NCBI RefSeq assembly: GCF_036320965.1
Contig: NC_092271.1
Location: 12,362,596 to 12,426,595, forward strand
From: Panulirus ornatus
Taxonomy: Eukaryota; Arthropoda; Malacostraca; Decapoda; Palinuridae
Length of the DNA stretch: 64,000 bases
Reading direction: 5' to 3'
Part shown: positions 47,001 to 56,765 of the stretch, one piece after another
How the letters are laid out: every line of letters begins with the position of its first letter
How positions within the stretch are numbered: position 1 is the stretch's first letter
The notes under the pieces: generated by a model
The model's database searches: none
What the model was told of the DNA's origin: nothing
What the model saw: the letters and a program-made list of their open reading frames with translations, nothing else
Position numbers and translations under genes: made by a program

Positions 47001-48647
47001 TTTGGTTACCACTATATTTATGTTTCTTACTGAGTTTCATAAATGAAACTGTGACTTCCAGGAAGCAAAAAATAAAACCAATATTTTTTTTTTCTCTCTC
47101 TCTCATTGCTTTTACGGAGTAGAGCGTTGAGGCAGCCTTGAGTATTTATCCCCTCTGTTGCTGTGGTTGATTAATGACCTTTTGGTACCTACATGAGTCA
47201 TCCTGGTATCCTGACTAAACAAGTACAAGTCGCTTGTATGCACTGTTGGAATCCCAGGTAGATCTTATAATTATTGTATTATATCCATGTAAAGATTCCC
47301 AAATCAACCACACAGGAATCCTTTCGATGAAATCATCCACAGTTTTAAGGATGGGATATTTCATAAGCATTATGACGAATTCATTTGTTTAGTATATTAA
47401 ATTATAATATGCTAATGATCTCAGATATTCAAGTAAACTTTAGCCCCATTCCTAGATTGTGAATCCACACCTGAAACTCTTCCATTGGATAACATGCTTC
47501 TCATTACTTACAGCTGCAACAGCGAAACATGCCATTGAAATAGGATACCGAACAATGATAGTGGATGATGCATGTCGAGGGGTCAGCGAAAAGGACATCG
47601 AAGCCACTAAAGACCACACAATAGCAAATAATGGCCTTGTTATCCATTCATCACAGGTTGGTCCTGTAGATATTAGTTCCCATAAATCAAAGCTCCCAGA
47701 CTTCAACTTCTTTCATGCTTCAGTTGTTTTTATTGATGTCCACTCTACTAATTCCTTTGAATACAAACCTTCATCATATGCATGTTATATTTCTTGCTTT
47801 ATGCTTTACTTTAACTTCACTTAGTTCAGACTTGCACAAATTTGTCAGTAGATAGATGTAACTTAGTCAAAGGTATGCTTCCAAATCCCAATATTAACAA
47901 GATCCTTTGAAATTATTTTTGACTTTCTTTTTTCTTCTTTTTTTAATTCTGCTGGTCTGCTCTTTAACCACTGATAAACTTCTTTTCAAGCTCAAAAAAA
48001 TTAAAGATGGTCACAAAAAGATGAACAATTTGTCACGTGAAAACTCGGTAAGTTAGTCTTTGTGAAGTGCTACTCACACATATGAGGCCTCATCCTTCAC
48101 CTTCCTTCTTGACAGAGTTAAGTTAAGAGCAGTTCTCCTTATCAGTTCATCCCATCAATTCTCGACTTGGATTCCTTGCTCTTCCTCACAGTGATTTTTG
48201 TTTCCTATGATACACAAATGATAATCACTCACATGCATTTTCAGTCAGTGTAGCGTAATGTTACTGACTGTCACATATGCATGGGCCACCTGGGATTGAA
48301 CCTTCATAGGTTCAAATCCTAGTCATGGCAGCCAGTCCACAGTCCACCCAGCTGTTCATCCCCTCCTTGGGGATGGTTAGTGAAATGGGTTATATGGCAT
48401 AGGCTAGAGTGTGTGTCTGTGCATACACATACAGGAGTAAAAACATGGGACATACCTACAAGGTTAAGCGGTGGGGTAATATGAGTGTAAGACTCTCTCC
48501 CTGTAACACATAGAGTATCCAGTATAAAGTGTTTAACTGTCTGTTTGTTTTTTGTAGGTAAAGAGTCTGGCCAGTGGGAGAGACAGACCTCCAGTACTAG
48601 CATACAAACTGGCACTTGAACTGTCCAAGAAACTGAAGAAGAAGTAG
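34966..48647 (+). CDS. Naam: EF-hand nicotinamidase (Naam-type), 8 exons, 5' end missing
   Basis: The enzyme hydrolyses nicotinamide to nicotinate and ammonia, the first step of the invertebrate NAD+ salvage (Preiss-Handler) route. The eight exons at 34966-35095, 43338-43394, 43690-43794, 44403-44537, 44865-45002, 46617-46785, 47514-47656 and 48558-48647 join in phase to about 321 codons plus stop. Order: part of EF-hand 1, EF-hand 2, then an isochorismatase-fold amidase. Visible catalytic Asp (VVDVQNDF), Lys (VYKGTDP) and Cys (YDVCV), and metal ligands D and H of LDWHPEDH and H of WPRHC, match the family triad and metal site. Insect homologues are roughly 30-40 residues longer at the N-terminus, so at least one 5' exon is not identified. 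All joins use GT/AG. Introns range from about 300 bp to 8.2 kb, and several hold LINE fragments. It converges on WDR91. Confidence 0.93.
35096..35684. other. Start of long intron, with T18G10 tract
   Basis: Intronic DNA. At 35179-35209 a run of about 18-20 T is followed directly by about 10 G. No exon is seen in the rest. Confidence 0.6.
35685..38085 (-). mobile_element. RTE-like LINE, decayed, antisense to Naam
   Basis: The reverse complement aligns with about 40675-43150 of the intact element, from the end of the endonuclease (ttaacatctaaaagtctttc) through the RT (FADDTALVAESSEK, GLRQGCVMSPWLFNLF) and C-terminal region to the 3' end (cccgcgtcagcgaggtagcg). Stops and frameshifts split it into at least four frames (37344-37577, 37056-37292, 36557-36937, 36155-36424). 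An extra 3' UTR stretch with 'ctagctgtcatgtgtgatgc' is shared with the copies at 46060 and 62645. It is clearly older than the + copy in the same intron. Confidence 0.93.
38086..39889. other. Intronic DNA between two LINEs
   Basis: AT-rich in most parts. Near 39420-39560 the block 'cttgtcccttgtacctcctt' recurs about four times at ~45-bp spacing (a decayed tandem repeat). No exon recognised. Confidence 0.55.
39890..39898. repeat. Target-site duplication, left
   Basis: ATATTTTTT lies immediately before the first LINE base and is repeated at 43176-43184 right after the tail. It is AT-rich, so chance is possible, but both copies sit exactly at the element borders. Confidence 0.6.
39899..43175 (+). 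mobile_element. RTE-like LINE with intact ORF
   Basis: The element starts at gtcgtagaaagcgactagag, has a ~73-bp 5' leader, one ORF (39972-42968), a ~190-bp 3' UTR ending acagcgacaaagtataataa, and a short (AATA)n-like tail. Single-ORF organisation, an apurinic-type endonuclease followed by RT, a short 3' UTR and a microsatellite-like tail point to the RTE clade; clade assignment by eye is tentative. Compared with the short derivative elements it lacks about 50 bp at the extreme 5' end. It lies in sense orientation inside a Naam intron. Confidence 0.93.
39972..42968 (+). CDS. LINE polyprotein: endonuclease and reverse transcriptase
   Basis: An uninterrupted 998-codon frame. Residues ~15-255 form an EEP/APE-type endonuclease with LSETKLKG (~50), VIVMGDLNAKV (~155) and GGMSDHYLVEAK (~250), which holds the catalytic Asp/His-type residues. 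A basic coiled linker (KRKRQEVKRKVQEVKKRA, ~375-400) follows. The RT runs from ~498 (GKAAGMDGIAVEFI) through GISLLSIPGKLYGR (~570), DLEKAYDRVDRD (~635) and GLRQGCVMSPWLF (~693) to FADDTALVADS (~743), so the catalytic DD is present. The C-terminal region has GVRWFDRVSN and RRRGRPNWRWKDGV, as in other RTE-type proteins. It starts at an ATG that aligns with the homologous site in the short elements. It encodes target-primed reverse transcription, and nothing visible disables it. Confidence 0.93.
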   Translation: MGNRRRSHAGSAHPPRRLRVGCLNVCGCNQDVKKGEIGSMFEERNLDVLALSETKLKGKGEEWFGNVWGVKSGVSERTRAREGVAILLKQELWEYVIECKKVNSRLIWVKLKVDGERLVIIGAYAPGHEKKDQERQVFWEQLNECVSGFDARDRVIVMGDLNAKVSNVAVEGIIGIHGVFSVVNGNGEELVDLCAEKGLMIGNTWFKKRDIHKYTYVSRRDGQRALLDYVLIDRRAKERLLDVNVLRGATGGMSDHYLVEAKVKICMGFQKRRVNVGVKRVVRVSELEKETCVRKYQERLSTEWKKVRTMEVRGVGEEWDVFRESVMDCAKDACGMRRVGGGLIRKGSEWWDEEVRVLVKEKREAVGRFLQGKNAIEWEMYKRKRQEVKRKVQEVKKRANESWGEKVSLNFRENKNMFWKEVNKVRKTREQMGTSVKGANGEVITSSGDVRRRWSEYFEGLLNVFDDRVADIGCFGRGGVQSERVRENDLVNREEVVKALRKMKAGKAAGMDGIAVEFIKKGGDCIVDWLVRLFDVCMTHGEVPEDWRNACIVPLYKGKGDKSECSNYRGISLLSIPGKLYGRVLIERVKACTEHQIGEEQCGFRSGRGCVDQVFALKNVCEKYLEKQMDLYVAFMDLEKAYDRVDRDALWKVLRIYGVGGKLLEAVKSFYRGCKACVRVGREESDWFSVNVGLRQGCVMSPWLFNLFMDGVVREVNARVLERGASMKSVGDERAWEVSQLLFADDTALVADSCEKLQTLVTEFGKVCGRRKLRVNVNKSKVIRYSRVEGQVNWEVSLNGEKLEEVKCFRYLGVDLAADGTMEAEVDHRVGEGAKILGALKNVWKSRTLSRKAKMGMFEGIVVPTMLYGCEAWAMDRVVRRRMDVQEMRCLRTMCGVRWFDRVSNVRVREMYGNKKSVVERAEEGVLKWFGHMERMSEERLTKRIYVSEVEGTRRRGRPNWRWKDGVKKILCDRGLNMQEGERRARNRVNWSDVVYRG
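43176..43184. repeat. Target-site duplication, right
   Basis: ATATTTTTT, identical to 39890-39898, directly after the LINE tail. Confidence 0.6.
43338..43394 (+). CDS. Naam: Naam exon b: end of EF-hand 2
   Basis: A 57-bp exon in phase 0/0, with acceptor tgttgcag and donor cag|gtgagt. It encodes D-H-V-I-D-K-E-E-F-R-F, which completes the EF-hand loop begun in exon a (positions 5-12, E at 12) and its exiting helix (FCWQKWIKQ). Position 6 is H, not the usual G, so calcium affinity may be reduced. Confidence 0.93.
43690..43794 (+). CDS. Naam: Naam exon c: first strand and catalytic Asp
   Basis: Phase 0/0. Encodes VVRPVTALLVVDVQNDFISG and then SLAISNCPAGHHGEE. The Asp of VVDVQNDF (codon at 43723) is the triad acid. 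A second possible donor (gtgagg at 43787) exists, but gag|gtgagc at 43795 keeps the frame and the conserved GEE. Confidence 0.95.
43953..44292 (+). mobile_element. Old RTE-like LINE fragment (RT part)
   Basis: Intronic sequence that still aligns with 41805-42125 of the intact element ('caagtgtttgccttgaacag', 'gagaaatacttggagaaa', 'gtaggacaggaggggaacga', 'atggataggttggtgaggaa'), with many indels and stops. Much older than the copies at 28350 and 39899. Confidence 0.85.
44403..44537 (+). CDS. Naam: Naam exon d: metal-site Asp and His
   Basis: Phase 0/0, acceptor gcatacag, donor aag|gtctgt (weak after GT). Encodes VIPPIIHLLED, then YSLDWHPEDHVSFIDN, whose D (44466) and H (44472) are the family metal ligands. 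Confidence 0.95.
44865..45002 (+). CDS. Naam: Naam exon e: third metal His
   Basis: Phase 0/0, acceptor tcatacag, donor aag|gtaact. Contains YDTVIFDS and KLWPRHCVQNTWGAELH. The His of WPRHC (44955) is the third metal ligand. Confidence 0.95.
45222..45565 (+). mobile_element. Old RTE-like LINE fragment (C-terminal part)
   Basis: Aligns with about 42385-42775 of the intact element ('cttcagatacttgggagtgg', 'ggtatgtttgaaggtatagt', 'gtgggttgatcgcatgagaa'), with many indels. Very decayed. Confidence 0.8.
45570..45835 (+). mobile_element. Old jockey-like LINE fragment
   Basis: Words such as 'ctctgaccacaattttattt' and 'gaacacatagcagagattat' followed by 'cttggccaggatgg' align with the endonuclease end and following region of jockey-type elements (compare about 30830-31040). 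Heavily decayed. Confidence 0.6.
46060..46240 (+). mobile_element. Old RTE-like LINE 3' end
   Basis: 'ctggttttggtgcactgtaa' and 'catctgtttctttgtgccac' match the 3' UTR seen (inverted) at 35700-36000 and in the intact element at 43097. Confidence 0.7.
46241..46616. other. Intron, nothing further seen
   Basis: AT-rich intronic DNA with a small duplicated block ('catccatatttcagatat' twice near 46470-46515). Confidence 0.6.
46617..46785 (+). CDS. Naam: Naam exon f: catalytic Lys and Cys
   Basis: Enters in phase 0 and leaves in phase 1 (acceptor acttacag, donor g|gtatgt). Encodes IAEDAVLVYKGTDPDTDSY with the catalytic Lys (46644), then YSAFWDN and DLFICGIAYDVCV with the nucleophile Cys (46779). 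This is the most conserved exon of the gene. Confidence 0.96.
46786..47513. other. Intron, nothing further seen
   Basis: AT-rich intronic DNA with a short CT run near 47092. No element recognised. Confidence 0.6.
47514..47656 (+). CDS. Naam: Naam exon g
   Basis: Acceptor acttacag; the first two bases complete an Ala codon with the last base of exon f. Encodes AATAKHAIEIGYRTMIVDDA, then CRGVSEKDIEATKDH and GLVIHSSQ, the helix and strand that follow the nucleophile in isochorismatase-fold amidases. The donor is cag|gttggt. Confidence 0.95.
47991..48047 (+). CDS. Candidate in-frame cassette exon of Naam
   Basis: 57 bp bounded by acceptor tcttttcaag and a perfect donor gtaagt, in phase 0/0 between exons g and h, with no stop. 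It would insert 19 residues beginning LKKIKDGHKKMNN, very lysine-rich, between HSSQ and VKSLASG. Direct joining of those two segments is what the family shows, so this exon would be alternative or cryptic. Confidence 0.3.
48245..48510 (+). mobile_element. tRNA-derived SINE, near complete
   Basis: The head has ataggttcaaatcctagtca (B box). The body contains agtccacccagctgttcatc, acaggagtaaaaacatggga and gtaagactctctccctgtaa. It is related to the copies at 15211 (-) and 19838 (+). It lies in the last Naam intron, about 50 bp upstream of the final exon. Confidence 0.75.
48558..48647 (+). CDS. Naam: Naam exon h: last coding exon
   Basis: Acceptor tttttgtag. Encodes VKSLASGRDRPPVLAYKLAL then ELSKKLKKK and stop TAG at 48645. 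The GRDR-P-LAYKLA motif is the conserved C-terminal helix of the family, and the protein ends with a basic tail. Confidence 0.94.
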   Translation, partial: VKSLASGRDRPPVLAYKLALELSKKLKKK

Positions 48648-48694
48648 AATATAAATGGAGGAGAAAGAAGAGAAGAATCATGGTAACAGTTGAT

Positions 48695-48713
48695 AATAAA
48701 TGATGAAAATAAA
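48695..48713 (+). terminator. Proximal Naam poly(A) signals
   Basis: Two AATAAA hexamers at 48695-48700 and 48708-48713, about 50-65 bp after the stop codon; a third lies at 48916. Any could end the transcript. No strong GT-rich element follows the first two. Confidence 0.4.
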
Positions 48714-49189
48714 GGGAATACAAAGGAAAGAATCATGACTTTAGGGGCAATGGGCCGCAAAATTCAAAAGATTAAACAATGTAGAGAAAAAGACAAGGAT
48801 TCTGCATAAATAAGAAATATACTGATGATGATGTTTCGAATAGGGAATGTGATGTACAGGGAGACTTGAGATGCCTTATAATTACAGTATCTTAATAGGC
48901 AATGGAAAAAAGTATAATAAAATTTTTATTTACTGATGATATGAGGGAGAAATTTAATAGTATGTAAAATACAATAGCACTTAACAGGACAAAAGTCATG
49001 GAACCCCTTTAAAATGAATGTTAAGGAAGAATTTTTTGTTAGTTAAGTATCCAACCATGCTTGTAGAAATTGATTAAAAGGAAATATGTAACTACCTGTG
49101 ACCTAAAACCTGCTTAATTTTTTGAGAGCTTCTGTCTCATAGGTATATTGTATATTGACCAGGAATGTATTGTTCAGACTATTGGGTAT
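48714..49189. other. Probable 3' UTR or intergenic AT-rich DNA
   Basis: AT-rich, no coding frame; contains another AATAAA at 48916. Confidence 0.5.
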
Positions 49190-49275
49190 TTCCTGAGCTT
49201 GGTGGTAAAGCACTAGTCTTGCAAACCAGGGATCATAAGTTTAAACCTCACAGGGGGTACATTACCAAATATTCT
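49190..49275 (+). mobile_element. tRNA-derived SINE head
   Basis: The sequence gcttggtggtaaagcactag, then tcttgcaaaccaggga and agtttaaacctcac, keeps A-box, anticodon-arm and B-box layout of a tRNA. The B box and acceptor ends are eroded, so it is a SINE head and not a functional tRNA. Confidence 0.6.
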
Positions 49276-52200
49276 AGTTGAACTTGCACAAATTATAAGC
49301 TTTCATTCATGTTAGGTTAGCATACAGATCAGGTAATAACTTACAAGTCATGCATATATTCAAAATTTATGAAATTTTGTTTATTGATTAGCTCTTCATA
49401 TGCAAAGTCAAATAGTCTAGGTTTTATGAAAGGAGATGCAATTTGCAAAGTTTTCCTGGACTAAAGATCTACCAGAATAAGGGTATTGTACTGGAGATGG
49501 TACTAAATTGAAAAAAAAAGTTTGGGTAATTCGTAAGAAATGTGTACTCTTTATCTGTTCAGCAGTTATCATTATGACTGTTCCCAGTCCCATGTGGCAG
49601 ATCAAGTGCATAAAGCCACTCTGTTAACTCATACACTTCAGCTCATGTGAACTGAGAAAGTTTTTGAATTAAATGCAGGGAAGGAATAAAAAGAAAAATA
49701 ACTAGTATTTTATGCTGCATATAAATTGTTTATCATTCTCTGTTTGTCTTTCTGGTTGTATTGTATGAGATGCTTTTCATGTTCTGAGATGGTGTGTAAA
49801 GAATTAGAATTGATAATACTGAAAATTCATGCATGGCCTAGTCTAAATCAAAAGTGGAAGCAATTTCATGTGAGAGCTATGAATTCATTAGGGAAACAAG
49901 AAAATGAAAGCCTATTGCAGACCACAAGAAACCTGCTAAAGGTCCACCAATCTCACTTGTGTTTACAGCCATAAAATGTTACTAATTTTCCAAATATTTT
50001 ATGTGTACTCAATGTATAGGTGGGCCTTCTTCCTGGCCTTAATCTGTTTTTTGCATGAAACACAGCTAATCCACATGCAACTGACCTCTGACAAAACCTT
50101 AACAATTCATTGATTGTTAGTTTCTTTGGTTTTACCACGGTATGCAAACAATATGTTAAAGATTTGTTCTTCAACAAGAACACCACATTGGTCAAGAAGA
50201 TGCAGCACAAATGTTGAAGGCCCCTAGAATAGCAAAGGGTAGGAAATATACCTCATGGCTCACGAGTTACTGCCATCTGTTAAGCAGAATTTTACTGCAA
50301 AGACCATTATGCTCTGTAGCAGTGTCCTGACTTTAGGTATTATGCATTAGCTTTTGTCCACATATCACATATTACGGCATGAGATATACTGTAGGCAGGA
50401 ATTCTTGTTCTCCTTGTGGTACTAGATGTCTCATGAATAAGCCCTAAAGCATGAGTGGTAAGCATTTACGGCATATAGCATTATTGTTTATGTAAATGTC
50501 CTCATCAAGAACTCGCTGGACCACCCACACTCTTGCTATACATAAAAATAGACAAACAAAATTCTGGTTACTCCACCATGAATAATCAAGATTGTAATAT
50601 GCTCAGTCCTGGTTGATAACACTTGGGATCTGGAGAGTCCTGAATAATCAGTTTTGTGGTCTGCTGGGTCTTCCACTATAGTGAAAATAATATGCTGGAA
50701 TCTGGCTAATATAAGTTACAGTTTAATGGTCACAGCATTAAAGATTTTGATCTGAGCTCAAAATATTCAAGTTATGATGTATTACATTCTTGATATTATA
50801 AGTACTGATTAAGCATGTATAGTATTATGGTAAATATTTATCTACTGTGCCCTGAATTATGCAAGTTCCTTTTTTTTTTGTCAGATAGCATACGTTCTTT
50901 TCTTCTACATTCTGGATGTTTTAGGTTCTGGTGTAATTGTCAAGCATACTGTAAGTTCTAATATGCTTAGTATCCCACCTTAAAAATCCTGGTTTGTTTG
51001 AAAGTGGAAATTATGAATTCAAGTCACATTGCTGACCCCTGTAGATCATGAGTTCTGGGTTGCTAGTTCCTAGATATTATAGACTTTAAATGATTTATAT
51101 TCTAGTTTATTGATTACTGGTCATTTGGGTCACAGATATCAAAATTATGATAAACAAAGTTCAAATTCTATTGAATCAGATCTGTTTGTCCTGAATACGA
51201 GTTCTGGTCTGGTAAGTCATGTTTTCATAAAATCTGGCTTACTGAGTTTCTGGAAATGTAAGTGGAGGTCCACAAACGATAAAGGAATCAGTCACTTTTT
51301 ACCCATATATTATAAAATGCAATACTAAGGAAAGAATATACAGAATGAGATTACCCAAAGCAGAGTATGGTATTTCAGTGATGCTAGGAATTAATCACCA
51401 GAGAATTTAGGGTTAAAGGAATTTTGTTGAAGCATAATAACAATATTATGGAGTACACAAAAATTGGTCCTTAACAGATGTTTAGTGCACCGCAAAAGGA
51501 TCAGTATCCTGCAGTCATACATTAAGATTCACCTCATCAGTACCTTTTAACCAGTGATGATACTTATTATCTAGTGTGTCCAGCTGGGAATAAGAGAAAT
51601 ATTAAATGACATTTCACATACAGCACAGAAGTTCTGTACCAACAATGATAATCTATAAAAGTTCATATCTCTTATCATTGAGCCCCTTTAAGGGCCATAA
51701 ATATCACACTCATTCATTTGCAGGTTGTGATTCTTTTAACAACAGTATGAATGGTAGGACGGTAAATGAAATACTGTACAAGACAGAGATGTGTGTAAGT
51801 GTTAGGTGCTTCATTTCACTTTTCATAACTGTATAGACTCATGCATCACACAATAAAACCTAAATATAAGATAATCATAAAATGCTTAGGAGATGGCAGG
51901 AATTATTTCTTCACCATTTTTATATTTCTAATTCAAATCTATCATACATATAATCTTCAGTGTACATAATTAACATTGATGTACCTGATAAAGGGATACC
52001 AAAAATATATTCAAATTTGACAAGTTTTGCAGTGGAGTTCCTTGACTCCCAACTTCACAAATATTAAAGCTACAGACTATGAGAATCTACAAAACTCATG
52101 GGTAGGAGCTGAAGATACTTCTTTCACAGAGTGATGAATAAGAAGGTTGCTAAGGTGCAGGTAGAATGATATTAGAGGCATTCGGTGCAGTGGTGATAAT

Positions 52201-55200
52201 AGCGAGATGCTGAGGGAGGAGTTAGACATAAAACAGAAGTCTTAACAATAGGGAAAAGAGTGAATTTCTGGAGTGCAGCATTAGTGGTTTCTTTATATGT
52301 ATTTCAGGGTCAAAATTAACATTTAAAGAAATTTGTAAGGATGTAAAATGAGCATTATTTTGTAATGGAGGGATTAAGCAGGATATTCTGCAGTACTAAA
52401 TGAAAAACTTTTAAGAATTTCAATTTAGTGTACACATTTTCAGTTAGCCTTTTCCTTTGCAATTTGGAGTTATACTTTTAGTCAGTAATCTGAATAGGAT
52501 GGCAGCCCCTTAAACCTGAACCCGCTTTCCTAAATCTGCTAGTGTAGTTTGTGAACTCAGACTTCTACCACTCACATCAGACTGCCTAAAAATTATCAGC
52601 TCAAATAATACAGTATTCACCATGCTTATACTGTTTACATCAATTTTTAGGTTGGAATATGTTGCAGCCAGGTGTCACGAAAGTATTCGAGTATTTTAAC
52701 ATAATGAGAGAAACCTGCTGCCTTCATATCCCTATGATGCAACTTCTTTCATTATACTGAGATGCATGGCTAGTTGTCTGGTAATAGTTATGGTTAAATA
52801 TATCCTTCACACTTCTTGACCAACAAATCATATATCAGAATGTTCAAATCTTACCAAGCATTTACTAGTTTTACATGCTAGCAATGCAACTTTATATGAA
52901 AGGTGTTTGGCATTAACATTCCAATATGGAAAGAAAATACAATGGTACTTAGAGTGTAACAAAGCTTTGGCTCTCTCTTGTTTTTTCTTTCCTTTTGTTT
53001 TATAGATAAAATCAGTGAAGATGAAAATGGGTATAAAGAGAAACTGAACCTAATGGTAAAAGAATGAGAACTATAGCTATGTTCATTTTGTCTTGACAAA
53101 AATGTTATAAGACATATGGCAATGATGACAAGAATGTACACATTTAGAATTATGAAGGTACTTGGCTGGAATGTGATAAATATTTCTGATAGATGACTTA
53201 CTGGACAATTTGGCTTGGGATCTCATTGCTCATGTGGAAAAACATGTTCATACTTGACTGTATTTTTCATTGTGATAGGCAAAGCATAATGTTCCTCGAT
53301 GAAGTTTTATCATACAATACAAAATTTACCCCATTCCAGTAAAGTCTTCATATTGGTCAGGGATTGTTGAATGTACCATGATACCTTATTTGCTTCTGTT
53401 ATTAAAAAGGCCAAGTTGTGCCTTACATTATAACTCAACAAATCAAATAAACTGTTATGAATGCTATAACTGCTCCACCTCACTATGGTGTGGGCAGTCT
53501 CCAGGTGTAGTTAATCAGGGTTCAGAACAGTACTCCCAACTTTTTATAGACAAGCTTAGAAATCTTGTTGAATTCAGCACTACTGAAGATATGCTGTTTG
53601 TACACTGTATTATCTACACTTCCTGTGTACCTGCCAGTTTTAAGTACTTCTTTTATAATTGGTAATTTACTGTGCTTGTGCAGAACATTATGGAAGTTAC
53701 CAAAGTGAATAGTGATCATCTACTTCAGATTTTTAGATGTTAAGGACAGACCTCAATGCTGTATGTTATAAGTAAAGCAACACATATCCAAGGAAGGGAT
53801 TCTTTGGAACTACCAATCTTTAGGATTACTGACCGGTTATCCACAATTACAAGCTCACATCTCTCTGAAATTAGTTTGTTGCAAGTTCTTGAAATCAAAC
53901 TCATGGAATTACTTAAACTGTAAGAACCACCAAGGAAGTTTCAAATTTGTTTGTGATTTGAATTTACTGAAAATCTTAATCTTGCATCGATGTACACAGT
54001 CCCCCATACCTTTATCATAATACGGTATTCAGATCAACATTTATATATCACTTGTCTACTAGTCTCATATGATTTATATTACATTATACCAAAACCATTA
54101 TTATTATATGATTTTTGTCACTGGTGACTTGCTTTACATCACCTTCAACCATTAGTAATGAGTTGCTTAAAGAATTGCACCACTTTTTCAATTTTTTACT
54201 TTTTACCAGTGACATAGAAAATGTCTGAATTGGCCATTATGACTCTATTTGAGAATGTATTAGACATTAAAAATTATGTATCAGAGCATTCATGGGTTCT
54301 CAGTTTTTGTAGTACTTGTATACCCTTTATTTACTTATGAGATTTGCTCAGGATGTGATATAAGGCAATAAGTGAATTATGCATGAAATGTTATGTTATT
54401 CAGTATAACTTTGCTAAGCAATTAACAGTAACAGTTTTAAATGAGATGTTAGCTGTCTGTGCATCTGTTGCAAAGTTATAGAAATTAGACAAAACATGTA
54501 CAAAGATTGGAGTGTGGTCAAGATAAAAGTCCCTACAGGACAACAAGCAACTCCAATGGTACAGATATACCTTTGGTGAAATACAGCATGCCATTTCTGC
54601 AGTACAGGCTTGCCACTTGTCACTATCCTGGCATTATTATTATTATTATTAATGATGATTATGTTAGAAGCTCCCATTTGTAGTGGTGCTTAACACGTAC
54701 TATTGTTGGGAATTTTAAATACAGTAGTTTTCATAATGCATAACACAGCTTTGTTCAGAGAAGTATTATAATTTTATATGAATTAAACACAGCATTCCTG
54801 ATCACTGCATTCCTTACTTATTTTGTTAAGAAACTGAATTCTAGCATTTATTGTATAGGATTGTTGCTTTGTGTAGTGCATTGTTAATACTGTCATGCAC
54901 AAAGCACTGTGCTCTGTCCTCTAATGTTGTTATTGATATTGTGCCCAAAATTCTATTAATATCAGGAAATAATTTATTTAAAAAAAAATCTAAATTAATG
55001 ATAACAATACAGCCAACCAAAACTGCTGCCAAATCATTGCTGTTTTTTTAGTCAAGCAGCAGGTGGCAGTTTCTTTGTTTTAGTTTCCATATGAATATCG
55101 CTTACAGTAAGCCATTCTTTATCAGAATTTTAAAATACTCTACATTTTTTTTTGTATGTGTCAAAAGAGCATATCATCAGAGCCACATTTTGTACCCCTG

Positions 55201-56499
55201 CTTTGCTTGAGAATAAATGCTTTGTGAACATGTCTTCATTTACCCTAACTTAAATGCCCAGATTTTACTTGATATTAGATAGCAAGTGAAAAGTCACTTT
55301 GGCAAGGCTACCAGTGGGAGTACAGTCTTGTCAAAAAATTGCTCACTCCAAGAGTCTAAATTTCCCACATACTGGGAAGTAGCAAAGACTTGGGCTGTAG
55401 GAGCCTGTAGAAAGACATCCTGAGTAATGCTAGGACCTTTCATAGAAAGTGATCATGGGTAATTAAAAATTAATAGATACATACCCATACTTGACTCTGA
55501 TAACATAACTAAGAATTATGAGTGCAGAACATGCTTACATCTTTAGATGTCCATGGTAATCTCCGATAAATGGTACAGACTAAACCTGTTGCAATGAAGC
55601 AAAGGCTGCAGTTCTATGCTATTCATGTACTGACAGTCTAAGCTGCTAGTGCTCTGTAATGTTGATAAAAAGATGAAGGATAACATGAGAAATAAATTAA
55701 AGAAGCAAATTTTACCTAAATGCACAGCTTTACCATGATTTTCAGTGTTACTCGAAGTATACTAAAGTCACTTGTGTTTTGTACTACCAAAGGCTGAGCA
55801 ATGTACCTAAGAATGCTCATAACAGTAAAAAAATTGCATGAAAGCAAAAGACCTCAACAATCAAAAAATTTTTACAAATAACACTAAAATATGGTTTTGG
55901 CTGCTGGAGAAAGTTAGTGCATATTTTCATAAAGTACTTTTGCATCCTAAACATGTTTCGGTGACTTTTACATATAACCCCAAGTTTTCCCCGATTTTCA
56001 TAACCCTCTCCACTATCAGATTATCAATTATCTTGTTATAAACTCAATATGCACTTGTGTTATTCTGTTTAACACCTACACAATAATGAAAAACAAAATT
56101 CCTCATATTTCTAGGAGCACATAAACACACTGAGGGGTGTCATTAACTTCATACAGTCTCTCGTTCATGTGCTCAAATACCATGTTGGGAAGTATTTTTT
56201 TTTTTTATGGAATTTTACAAAATACAACATTAGGTTACAGGACAAATTATAGCCATTAATCATGCAGTAGTTGTCAAATATTCCTAACAATTCTTGAAAA
56301 ATTGTCAAATATATTTTAGAGATCCAGCATTTTCCATGGGTGCCTAAATATTACCCAAACAGACTAATAATGGTTGTGAATTGCGAGGTTACACTACCAG
56401 GTACCTGTTACGTTTCATCTACAACTAACAAGGGAAGAGCGTACACAGGAGATGCCTTGCATACACCAACAGGTCTTTTGTAGTTTTTCATTTTCTTGT
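49276..56499. other. 7-kb AT-rich region, no gene recognised
   Basis: Unusually plain AT-rich DNA with few simple repeats (a short (TTA)n near 54635, T runs near 50870 and 55148). No open frame exceeds about 95 codons or resembles a protein. It may include extended Naam 3' UTR up to about 55.2 kb, but nothing proves this. Confidence 0.5.
55212..55217 (+). terminator. Candidate distal poly(A) signal
   Basis: AATAAA in gagaataaatgctttgtgaa, followed about 10-25 bp later by a T/G-rich stretch (gtgaacatgtcttcatt). This is a good cleavage-site layout. It could be the distal end of Naam or chance. Confidence 0.25.
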
Positions 56500-56765
56500 T
56501 CTTCAATGAACTATAATCAACAGAAACATCAAGGCTAACCAACATCAGATGTATTACATACACTGGTGAAACATCATGACCAAACAACACTCGATGTATA
56601 ACATAATTAATAGAAACAGCCAACACTTGACATTCACCATAATCAGGTGAAAGATCATGACCAAACAACACTCAACATTCACCTACAATCAACTGAAAGA
56701 GCAAAACCAAACAACACTCAACATATCACCTACACTCAGGTGAAACATCATGGCTAAACAAACTG
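56500..56765. repeat. Degenerate ~52-bp tandem repeat
   Basis: The phrases 'catgaccaaacaacactc', 'aacattcacctacaatca' and 'caggtgaaacatcatgg' recur about five times with changes and variable spacing. Confidence 0.65.

Noticed and set aside
49190..49275. Functional tRNA gene
   Set aside because: The acceptor stem does not pair and the B box is degenerate; it fits a SINE head better.
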